Positions 17,910 to 24,928 of a stretch of 64,000 bases of DNA are shown in pieces. The notes beneath the pieces are model-generated. The model made no database searches, had not been told where the DNA came from, and saw only the letters and a list, made by a program, of their open reading frames with translations. The DNA is from Agromyces sp. LHK192. Lineage in GTDB: Bacteria > Actinomycetota > Actinomycetes > Actinomycetales > Microbacteriaceae. The stretch is taken from contig NZ_CP034753.1 of assembly GCF_004006235.1 (NCBI RefSeq), forward strand, positions 3,782,001 through 3,846,000, in the 5' to 3' direction. Every line of letters starts with the position of its first letter. The stretch's first letter is position 1. Made by a program: the position numbers and the translations under genes.

Positions 17910-18820
17910 CAGCGCGTCTCCACCCCGCGGGCGCCGCCGCGCCGTCCTGAGCCTGTCGAAGGGACGGGCGACCCGTGCAGCGCCTCGCGCACGGCGGTGA
18001 CCATCTCGAAGAACGCGCGGTCCTCGCGCAGCGCCTCGGTGCGTCCGGTGCCGGCGCGGCCGTCTGCGGCGCGCGCGGCATCCGCGCCCAGGCGCATCTC
18101 GAGGACCTCCTGGATGCGTCCCGGCCTCGGGCTCATCACCACGACCCGGTCGGAGAGGAAGACGGCCTCGGGGATCGAATGCGTGACGAACACGACCGCG
18201 GCACCCGTCTCGCCCGAGATGCGCACGAGCTCGCCCTGCATCTTCTCGCGGGTCATCTCGTCGAGCGCACCGAACGGCTCGTCCATGAGCAGCAGGCGGG
18301 GCCGTTCGGCGAGCGCCCGCGCGATCGCGACGCGCTGCTGCATGCCGCCCGAGAGCTGGTCGGGGTAGCGGTCGGCGAAGTCGGCGAGCCCGACCATGTC
18401 GAGCAACTCCGCGACGCGGTCGCGTCGGGCTGCCGTCGCCACGCCGTGCAGTTCGAGCGGCAGGGCGACGTTGCCCGCGACCGTGCGCCACGGCAGGAGC
18501 CCGGCCTGCTGGAACGCGATGCCGTAGTCCTGGTCGAGCCGCGCCTGCTTCGCGGTCTTGCCGAACACGCGCAGGTCACCCGACGTCGGCTCGTCGAGAT
18601 CGGCGATGAGCCGCATGAGCGTCGACTTGCCGCAGCCCGACGGCCCGATGAGCGAGACGAACTCGCCCGGCGCGACGGCGAGGTCGATGCCCTCGAGCGC
18701 CTGCACCTGCCCGGTGCGGGTGTCGAACACCTTGTCGACGCCGGCGACGTGCACGGCCGGTGCGGTGGTCGACGGGGCGGCGCCCACCGCCGCTGCGGAT
18801 TCGGTCGAGGGGTCGGTCAT
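17909..18820 (-). CDS. ABC transporter ATP-binding protein (SsuB/TauB-type)
   Basis: A 303-residue ATPase. Walker A is GPSGCGKST (about 59-67), the Q-loop is FQQAGLLPW, the ABC signature LSGGMQQRVAIARAL, Walker B LLLMDEPFGALD, and the switch His is in VTHSIPEA. The ATG overlaps the upstream permease stop (ATGA). The last 25 residues include SPVPSTGSGRRG, encoded by the widespread gcctgtcgaaggg repeat word, suggesting that the 3' end was extended by a repeat insertion. Confidence 0.93.
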   Translation of the reverse strand: MTDPSTESAAAVGAAPSTTAPAVHVAGVDKVFDTRTGQVQALEGIDLAVAPGEFVSLIGPSGCGKSTLMRLIADLDEPTSGDLRVFGKTAKQARLDQDYGIAFQQAGLLPWRTVAGNVALPLELHGVATAARRDRVAELLDMVGLADFADRYPDQLSGGMQQRVAIARALAERPRLLLMDEPFGALDEMTREKMQGELVRISGETGAAVVFVTHSIPEAVFLSDRVVVMSPRPGRIQEVLEMRLGADAARAADGRAGTGRTEALREDRAFFEMVTAVREALHGSPVPSTGSGRRGGARGVETR

Positions 18821-19710
18821 GCCGCCTGCTCCGTTCTGCGGTAGTTCTTGAGGATCGCGCCGAGCAGCGCCACTGAGCCGGCAGCCACGAGGCCGAGCAC
18901 GATCGCGCCGAAGATCGGCGCCCAGGCCTTCGCGGGGTCGCCCGACGCCTGACCGGCGAACTGGATCAGCAGTCGCCCGATGCCGCCCTGCAGGCCGGTC
19001 GAGACCTCGGCGACGACGGCGCCGACCACGGCGTTCGCCGCTCCGAGCCGGAGCGCGGGCAGCAGGTACGGCACGGCGGCGGGGAACCGGAGCTTGCGCA
19101 GCGTCGCCCAGTACCCGGCGGCGTAGGTCTGCATGAGCTCGGCGTGGATGCGGTCGGGCGACTGCAGGCCCTTGAGCGCGCCCACCGCGATCGGGAAGAA
19201 CGCGAGGTAGCTCGCGATCAGGGCGACCGACATCCAGTCCTGCCACTCGAACGAGCCGATCTCGACGCGCGATCCCCAGCTCTTCACCACGGGTGCGAAC
19301 GCGATCAGCGGCACCGTCTGGCTGAGGATGATCCATGGCAGCAGGCCCCACTCGGCGATCCGCCACCGCTGCATGACGAGCGCGAGCCCGATGCCGACGA
19401 CCATGCCGACGAGCCATCCGGCCGCGGCGATGCCCAGCGTCGTGAGCGCGGCGAGCGCGATCGCGGCCCAGAGCGGCGGCGCCGACGGCGAGCGCGTGAC
19501 CGGTTCGGCGAGCCGGGTGAGCATGTCCCAGACGTGCGGCATCGCGAGGTCGGAGGTGCGGGGCAGCACTCGGGTCTCGCCGAGGACGACGCCGTCGGCG
19601 GGCCCGAGCAGCTTGTACGCCTCCCACAGGGCGACGAGCAGGAGGATGCCCCCGACGCCCCACGCGACCGCCGACCAGCGCCGCCTCGCGGCCCCCGGAG
19701 GTCGCGTCAT
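18817..19710 (-). CDS. ABC transporter permease (SsuC/ThiX-type)
   Basis: A 297-residue permease with six helices and a large extracytoplasmic loop after helix 1. The EAA loop is HAELMQTYAAGYWATLRKLRFPAAVPYLLPAL (about 195-225). Both ends overlap the neighbouring genes by ATGA junctions, tying it to the LLM oxidoreductase upstream and the ATPase downstream. It is the second channel subunit of this importer. Confidence 0.9.
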   Translation of the reverse strand: MTRPPGAARRRWSAVAWGVGGILLLVALWEAYKLLGPADGVVLGETRVLPRTSDLAMPHVWDMLTRLAEPVTRSPSAPPLWAAIALAALTTLGIAAAGWLVGMVVGIGLALVMQRWRIAEWGLLPWIILSQTVPLIAFAPVVKSWGSRVEIGSFEWQDWMSVALIASYLAFFPIAVGALKGLQSPDRIHAELMQTYAAGYWATLRKLRFPAAVPYLLPALRLGAANAVVGAVVAEVSTGLQGGIGRLLIQFAGQASGDPAKAWAPIFGAIVLGLVAAGSVALLGAILKNYRRTEQAA

Positions 19711-20723
19711 GCCTTCGCCCTGATGTGCTCGGTCATCGCCGGGATCACGGTCTCGCCGTAGACGCGCAGGGTCTCCTCCTTGTTGTCGTGCTGGAGGTAG
19801 CCGGCGAACTGGTCGACGCCGAGCTCGGCGAGCTGCTCGAGCTTCTGGATGTGCTGGTCGGCCGAACCGAGCACGCAGAAGCGTTCGACGATCTCGTCGG
19901 GTACGAAGTCGACGTGGTCGTTGTCGGCTTTGCCGTGCGAGTTGTAGTCGTAGCCCTCGCGTCCGCGGATGTAGTCGGTCAGCGCGTCGGGCACGGTGCC
20001 GTGGGCGCCGTACTTGGCGACGATGTCGGCGACGTGGTTGCCGACCATGCCGCCGAACCAGCGGCACTGGTCGCGCATGTGCGCCCAGTCGTCGCCGATG
20101 TACATGGGCGCGGCGACGCAGAACTTGACCGACATCGGGTCGCGCCCGGCCTGCTCCGCGGCATCCCGCACCGTCTTGATCATCCACTCGGCGATGTCGA
20201 CGTCGGCGAGCTGCAGGATGAAGCCGTCGCCGACCTCGCCGGTCAGCTTGAGCGCCATCGGCCCGTACGCCGCGACCCACACTTCGAGTTCGGAGCCCTT
20301 CGACCAGGGGAACTGCAGGGTCGATCCGTTGTACTCGACGGGCCGGGAGTTCGCGAGCTCGCGGATGACGTGGATCGATTCGCGAAGCTCGGCCATCGTG
20401 GTCGGCTTGCCGTTGGTGACCCGCACCGCCGAGTCGCCGCGGCCGATGCCGCAGACCGTGCGGTTGCCGTACATCTCGTTCAGGGTCGCGAACGTCGACG
20501 CCGTCACCGTCCAGTCGCGGGTGGCGGGGTTGGTGACGAACGGGCCGACCTTGATGCGCTGGGTCTGCGCGAGGATCTGGCTGTAGATGACGTACGGCTC
20601 CTGCCACAGCAGGTGCGAGTCGAACGTCCACACGTGGCTGAACCCGTGCACCTCGGCGAGCTTCGCGAGCTGGATCGTGCGCGACGCCGGCGGGTTGGTC
20701 TGGAGGACCGCTCCGAATTCCAT
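19707..20723 (-). CDS. F420-type LLM-class oxidoreductase of the pyrimidine/hydantoin operon
   Basis: A 338-residue luciferase-like (TIM-barrel) protein resembling the family I know as CPS_4043-like (TIGR03842). The N-terminus MEFGAVLQTNPPASRTIQLAKLAE is followed by SHVWTFDSHLLWQEP, the cofactor segment VCGIGRGDSAVR and VAAYGPMALKLTGEVGDGFIL. It sits between dihydropyrimidinase and importer genes in an operon that has no PydA/PreT-type dihydropyrimidine dehydrogenase. A reductive or oxygenating first step on the ring is therefore plausible: F420H2-dependent reduction, or RutA-like ring opening, since RutA shares this fold. Cofactor and reaction are inference. Confidence 0.82.
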   Translation of the reverse strand: MEFGAVLQTNPPASRTIQLAKLAEVHGFSHVWTFDSHLLWQEPYVIYSQILAQTQRIKVGPFVTNPATRDWTVTASTFATLNEMYGNRTVCGIGRGDSAVRVTNGKPTTMAELRESIHVIRELANSRPVEYNGSTLQFPWSKGSELEVWVAAYGPMALKLTGEVGDGFILQLADVDIAEWMIKTVRDAAEQAGRDPMSVKFCVAAPMYIGDDWAHMRDQCRWFGGMVGNHVADIVAKYGAHGTVPDALTDYIRGREGYDYNSHGKADNDHVDFVPDEIVERFCVLGSADQHIQKLEQLAELGVDQFAGYLQHDNKEETLRVYGETVIPAMTEHIRAKA

Positions 20724-20741
20724 GGCTGTCTCATTCCTGTT

Positions 20742-20816
20742 CGGTGGTCGAGTAGGGCGGAGCCCGTATCGAGACCGGTGGCGGGATCTCGATACGCTGC
20801 GCTACTCGATCACCGG
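20742..20816. repeat. REP-like palindromic element B
   Basis: A palindrome of about 75 bp with arms cggtggtcgagtagggcg and gctgcgctactcgatcaccg around a central region holding two inverted tatcgaga/tctcgata blocks. It lies in the 106-base gap between the dihydropyrimidinase and LLM genes of the same operon. It is related to the element at 15678. Confidence 0.75.
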
Positions 20817-20829
20817 CCGGTGGTGTTCT

Positions 20830-22266
20830 TCAGATGAGGTACTGCGACAGGCCGCGCTTGAGGAAGCGGCCGTCGCCCTTGGCGCCGACGTACTCGTCGC
20901 CCTCGACGACGACCTTGCCCCGCGAGAGCACGGTGCCGACCTTGCCGTCGATCTCGTAGCCCTCCCACGCCGAGTAGTCCATGTTCATGTGGTGGGTCTT
21001 GCCGAGGCCGATCGACGTGTGGCCGTTCGGGTCGTACACGACGATGTCGGCGTCGGCGCCCGGCTGGATCACGCCCTTCCTCCCGTACAGCCCGAACATG
21101 CGGGCCGGCGTGGTCGACGTGAGCTCGACCCAGCGCTCGAGCGTGATCTCGCCGGTCACGACGCCCTGGTACATGAGGTCCATGCGGTGCTCGATCGACC
21201 CGATGCCGTTCGGGATCTTGCGGAAGTCGCCGAGTCCGAGCTCCTTCTGGTCCTTCATGCAGAACGGGCAGTGGTCGGTCGAGACCATCTGCAGGTCGTT
21301 GGTGCGCAGCGCCTGCCACATCGAGTCCTGATGCCCCTCGGCGCGCGACCGCAGCGGCGTCGAGCACACCCACTTCGCACCCTCGAACGAACCCCATTCG
21401 GGTCCGGATGCCCCGAGCTGGTCCTCGAGGCTCAGGTACAGGTACTGCGGGCAGGTCTCGCCGTAGACGTTCTGACCCTTGTCGCGCGCCCATGCGAGCT
21501 GCTCGACGGCCTGCTTCGCCGAGACGTGCACGACGTAGAGCGGAGCGCCGGTGAGCTTCGCGAGCATGATCGCCCGGTGCGTGGCCTCCTCCTCCATCTC
21601 CCAGGCGCGCGCGATGCCGTGGTAGTACGGATCGGTCTTGCCCTGGTCGACGAGCTGCTGGGCGAGCACGTCGATCGCGGGGCCGTTCTCGGCGTGCATC
21701 ATCGTGAGCATGCCGGTGTCGCGAGAGACCTGCATGGCCTTCAGGATCTGCGCGTCATCGGAGTAGAACACACCCGGGTAGGCCATGAAGAGCTTGAAGC
21801 TCGAGATGCCCTCGTCGGGGAGCCTCCGCATGGCCGCGAGCGATGCCTCGTTCACGTCGCCGACGATCTGGTGGAACCCGTAGTCGATCGCGCAGTTGCC
21901 GCCGGCCTTCTCGTGCCAGGCCGCGAGGCCGTCTTCGATGCGCTGGCCGTAGGTCTGCACCGCGAAGTCGATGATGCTCGTCGTGCCGCCGTGCGCGGCG
22001 GCACGCGTGCCCGATTCGAACGTGTCGGATGCCTCGGTGCCGCCGAACGGCAGCTGCATGTGCGTGTGCGCGTCGATCCCTCCGGGGATCACGTACTTGC
22101 CGGTCGCGTCGATCACGCGGTCGACCGCGGCCGAGACATCCGTGCCGAGCAGCGTGCTGCCCGGCTCGAGGACGGCGACGATGCGCTCGCCGTCGACGAG
22201 CACGTCGGCGGCCGCGCGGCCGGTGGCGGAGACGACGGTACCGCCGCTGATGAGGGTGGTGGTCAT
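20830..22266 (-). CDS. hydA: Dihydropyrimidinase / D-hydantoinase
   Basis: A 478-residue cyclic amidohydrolase that opens 5,6-dihydropyrimidines or hydantoins to N-carbamoyl amino acids. Metal ligands are visible: HTH in GGIDAHTHMQLPFGG (about 57-63), the carboxylated Lys in ISSFKLFMAYP, His in TMMHAENG and YVVHVSAKQA, and Asp in STDHCPF. The length is typical. An AAGGAGG site precedes the ATG, 13 bases after the ureidopropionase stop. Pairing with the downstream nitrilase-type enzyme, aminotransferase and MmsA gives a complete route from a dihydropyrimidine to acyl-CoA. Confidence 0.93.
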   Translation of the reverse strand: MTTTLISGGTVVSATGRAAADVLVDGERIVAVLEPGSTLLGTDVSAAVDRVIDATGKYVIPGGIDAHTHMQLPFGGTEASDTFESGTRAAAHGGTTSIIDFAVQTYGQRIEDGLAAWHEKAGGNCAIDYGFHQIVGDVNEASLAAMRRLPDEGISSFKLFMAYPGVFYSDDAQILKAMQVSRDTGMLTMMHAENGPAIDVLAQQLVDQGKTDPYYHGIARAWEMEEEATHRAIMLAKLTGAPLYVVHVSAKQAVEQLAWARDKGQNVYGETCPQYLYLSLEDQLGASGPEWGSFEGAKWVCSTPLRSRAEGHQDSMWQALRTNDLQMVSTDHCPFCMKDQKELGLGDFRKIPNGIGSIEHRMDLMYQGVVTGEITLERWVELTSTTPARMFGLYGRKGVIQPGADADIVVYDPNGHTSIGLGKTHHMNMDYSAWEGYEIDGKVGTVLSRGKVVVEGDEYVGAKGDGRFLKRGLSQYLI

Positions 22267-22279
22267 GACGGGCTCCTCC

Positions 22280-23128
22280 TTACGGCTTCGCGATCTGCTC
22301 GTACGAGTCGGGGCGACGGTCGCGGTAGAACTGCCAGTCGTCGCGCATCTGCTGCACCATGTCGAGGTCGAGGTCGCGGACCAGCACCTCCTCGTCGTTG
22401 CCCGATCCGCGTTCGCCGACGAAGTTGCCGCGCGGGTCGATCACCTGGCTCGTGCCGTAGAAGTCGACGGCGAGGTCGCCGTACTCGTTGTCCTCCCGGC
22501 CGACCCGGTTGGGCTGGAGCACGAAGTAGCCGTTCGCGACGGCGGCGCACGGGCCCTCGACCTCCCAGAGGCGATTCGACAGGCCCGGCTTGGTGGCGTT
22601 CGGATTGAAGACCATGTGCGCGTCGTTCAGCCCGAGCTCGCGCCATCCCTCGGGGAAGTGCCGGTCGTAGCAGATGTACATGCCGACCCGGCCGACCGCG
22701 GTGTCGAAGACGGGGTAGCCGAGGTTGCCGGGCCGGAAGTAGAACTTCTCCCAGAACCGGTCGAGGTGGGGCAGGTGGTGCTTGCGGTACTTGCCGAGGA
22801 TCGTGCCGTCGGCATCGACGAGCACGGACGTGTTGTAGTACACGCCGGTCTGCGCCTCCTCGTAGATGGGCAGCACCATGACCGTGCCGAGCTCCTTGGC
22901 GAGGTCCGCGAAGCGCTGCACGATGGGGCCCTCGGCGGACTCGGCGAATCGGTAGTACTTCTGGTCCTGGGTGATGCCGAAGTACGGCCCGTAGAACAGC
23001 TCCTGGAAGCAGACCACCTGGGCGCCGTCGGCCTTCGCGTCTCGCGCGAACTGCTCGTGCTTGTCGAGCATCGATGCCTTGTCGCCCGTCCACGTGGTCT
23101 GCGTGATGGCCGCTCTGACGATCGTCAT
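22280..23128 (-). CDS. Beta-ureidopropionase / N-carbamoyl amidase (nitrilase superfamily)
   Basis: A 282-residue CN-hydrolase that splits N-carbamoyl-beta-amino acids to amino acid, CO2 and ammonia. The triad is visible: Glu in VVCFQELFYGPYF (about 43), Lys in LGKYRKHHLPH (about 117) and Cys in GMYICYDRHFPEGWRELG (about 150). The stretch FRPGNLGYPVFDT is typical of beta-ureidopropionases. First gene of the operon, with CAGGAGAC before its ATG and a 250-base divergent control region toward the MocR regulator. Confidence 0.92.
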   Translation of the reverse strand: MTIVRAAITQTTWTGDKASMLDKHEQFARDAKADGAQVVCFQELFYGPYFGITQDQKYYRFAESAEGPIVQRFADLAKELGTVMVLPIYEEAQTGVYYNTSVLVDADGTILGKYRKHHLPHLDRFWEKFYFRPGNLGYPVFDTAVGRVGMYICYDRHFPEGWRELGLNDAHMVFNPNATKPGLSNRLWEVEGPCAAVANGYFVLQPNRVGREDNEYGDLAVDFYGTSQVIDPRGNFVGERGSGNDEEVLVRDLDLDMVQQMRDDWQFYRDRRPDSYEQIAKP

Positions 23129-23190
23129 GTCTGTCTCCTGAGTCGGGCGGCGTCGTTGCCGTTGCTCGAGGATCGCCTGGCGTGGTGCTC

Positions 23191-23399
23191 GTGTCAGGTG
23201 TTCGTCGGGTGCTGCGACGCCGAGGTGTACCGATTGGACTGCCGGTGGAACTGCCGAACTGGGTGCGCGAGACCGGGCTTTCGACCCGTTCTGTTATTGT
23301 TCGGCTTGAACATTTCTCTTCTGTTTCACTCTGTGACGCTGTGGTTACATATCCTGTCCCTCGCACCCGCTGGAGGCAATGGTGGTGTCAGGTATTCGT
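23191..23399. promoter_or_regulatory. Divergent control region with a direct repeat
   Basis: The 15-mer GTGTCAGGTGTTCGT (23191-23205) recurs with one change as GTGTCAGGTATTCGT (23385-23399). Between them is an AT-richer core with the 5-bp inverted repeat TGTTC-ggctt-GAACA (23298-23312). MocR regulators often bind direct repeats, so these are candidate operators for the regulator encoded next door. Confidence 0.5.
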
Positions 23400-24794
23400 G
23401 TGAACGCACCCCGGTTGCTCGTCCTCGCAGATTTCTCCGATGCCTCACCACGAGCGATCGCCGCCGAAGTCGCCCGTCTCGTCAACGGCGGCGAGATCGG
23501 CCCCGGCGAGCGGCTCCCCACGGTCCGCGAACTCGCCGCGGCGCTCGGCGTCAGCCCGGCGACGGTGAGCCAGGCGTGGCAGGCCCTCGCGCGCGCCGGC
23601 CTCATCGAGAGCCGGGGGCGAGCCGGGAGCTTCGTGCGGGATGCCGCATCCGCTCGTCTGGCACCGCGCATGCGCGGCATGGCCGCCCCCGACGGCCCCG
23701 TGCGCCTCGACCTCTCCCGCGGCACGCCCGACCCGTTGCTGCTGCCCGCGCTCGGCCCGGCCCTCTCGAGGGTCTCGGCGAAGGCGGAGACCGGCAGCTA
23801 CCAGGCCGAACCCGTCATCCCGGGGCTGGCGCGCGTCCTGCGGGATTCGTGGCCGAGCGAGGCCGAGTCGATCATGGTGCTCGACGGCGCGCTCGACGCG
23901 ATCTCCCGCACGCTCGAGCAGGTGGTGCGCTTCGGCGACCGTGTCGTCGTCGAAAGCCCTGGATTCCCGCCGTTTCTCGACCTGCTCGAGGTACTGGGGG
24001 CGGTGCCCGTGCCCGTGCGACTCGACGACGAGGGCATCCGCCCCGACTCGCTCGCCGTCGCGCTGCGCAAACGCCCGGCCGCGGTGCTCCTGCAACCGCG
24101 GGCGCAGAATCCCACCGGCGTCTCGATGACCCCTGCCCGCGCCGAGGCGCTGGCCCGCACGATCGAGACCGCCGAACGCGTCGACGACCTCGTCGTGATC
24201 GAGGACGACCACTCGGGCCTCATCTCGATCGAGGGCGACGTGACCCTCGGCACCTGGCTGCCCGACCGCGTCGTGCACGTGCGGAGCTTCTCGAAGTCGC
24301 ACGGCCCGGACCTGCGGATCGCCGCCCTCGGCGGCCCGCGCGACCTGGTCGAGCACCTCGCCGGTCGGCGCATGCTCGGGCCGGGCTGGACCTCGCGGAT
24401 GCTCCAGACCATCCTGCTCGACCTGCTCACCGACGGAACCTCGATCGACGCCGTCGCCGAGGCGAGACGCCGGTACTTCACGCGGCAGCGCGTACTCGGC
24501 GACGCGCTCAGGGCCCGCGGCGTGGCGGCGGCGCCCGCCGACGGCATCAACCTCTGGATGCCCGTGCTCGGCGAACGATCGGCGCTCGTGCAATTGGCCG
24601 CAGCCGGCGTGCGCGTCGCGGCAGGCACACCGTTCCTCGCCGCATCCGACGCCACCGACGCGGTGAACGGCGTGCGCCAGCGTCCCGGGGGCGACTTCGT
24701 GCGTGTCACGGTCGGCGCCGTGCGCGACGGCGTGGAGGATCTCGCGGACGATCTCGCGGCGGCGGCTTCGCACCTCGTCGCCGGAGGATACTGA
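23379..24794 (+). CDS. MocR-type regulator (GntR helix-turn-helix fused to class I aminotransferase domain)
   Basis: A 471-residue regulator. A GntR winged helix (about 22-85; GERLPTVRELAAALGVSPATVSQAW) is joined to a PLP-binding fold-type I domain (about 105-465). The latter holds NPTG in RAQNPTGVSMTP, VIEDDHSG in place of the usual Asp/Tyr segment, and the Lys in VRSFSKSHGPDLRIAALGG. The ATG is only two bases from GGAGG; GTG codons at 23382 or 23385 in the same frame have better spacing. It faces the pyrimidine-type operon and probably senses an amino acid or aldehyde intermediate through PLP. Confidence 0.9.
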   Translation: MVVSGIRVNAPRLLVLADFSDASPRAIAAEVARLVNGGEIGPGERLPTVRELAAALGVSPATVSQAWQALARAGLIESRGRAGSFVRDAASARLAPRMRGMAAPDGPVRLDLSRGTPDPLLLPALGPALSRVSAKAETGSYQAEPVIPGLARVLRDSWPSEAESIMVLDGALDAISRTLEQVVRFGDRVVVESPGFPPFLDLLEVLGAVPVPVRLDDEGIRPDSLAVALRKRPAAVLLQPRAQNPTGVSMTPARAEALARTIETAERVDDLVVIEDDHSGLISIEGDVTLGTWLPDRVVHVRSFSKSHGPDLRIAALGGPRDLVEHLAGRRMLGPGWTSRMLQTILLDLLTDGTSIDAVAEARRRYFTRQRVLGDALRARGVAAAPADGINLWMPVLGERSALVQLAAAGVRVAAGTPFLAASDATDAVNGVRQRPGGDFVRVTVGAVRDGVEDLADDLAAAASHLVAGGY

Positions 24795-24928
24795 GCCGTC
24801 GGCGGACGAAGCCGCCGGAGCATCGGACCACCGGATCGCACCCCGACGCCGCCCGTCGACTCGGATCGGAAACGGGCGCGCGATACGCTGCGCGCAGTCC
24901 GTTCGCATGGGTTCGCATGGGGGAGCCG

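Noticed and set aside
17935..17965. Possible phage or island attachment site
   Set aside because: There is no tRNA, integrase or matching second copy as a boundary. It is better explained as a dispersed repeat word.
19707..20723. Bacterial luciferase for light emission
   Set aside because: LLM-fold proteins here sit with F420 genes and catabolic operons. No lux fatty-acid reductase genes are present.
21971..24928. An open frame running from inside dihydropyrimidinase into the MprF-like gene
   Set aside because: Only the part from 24929 has protein-like composition and a ribosome site. The upstream part lies antisense or out of frame to strong genes.
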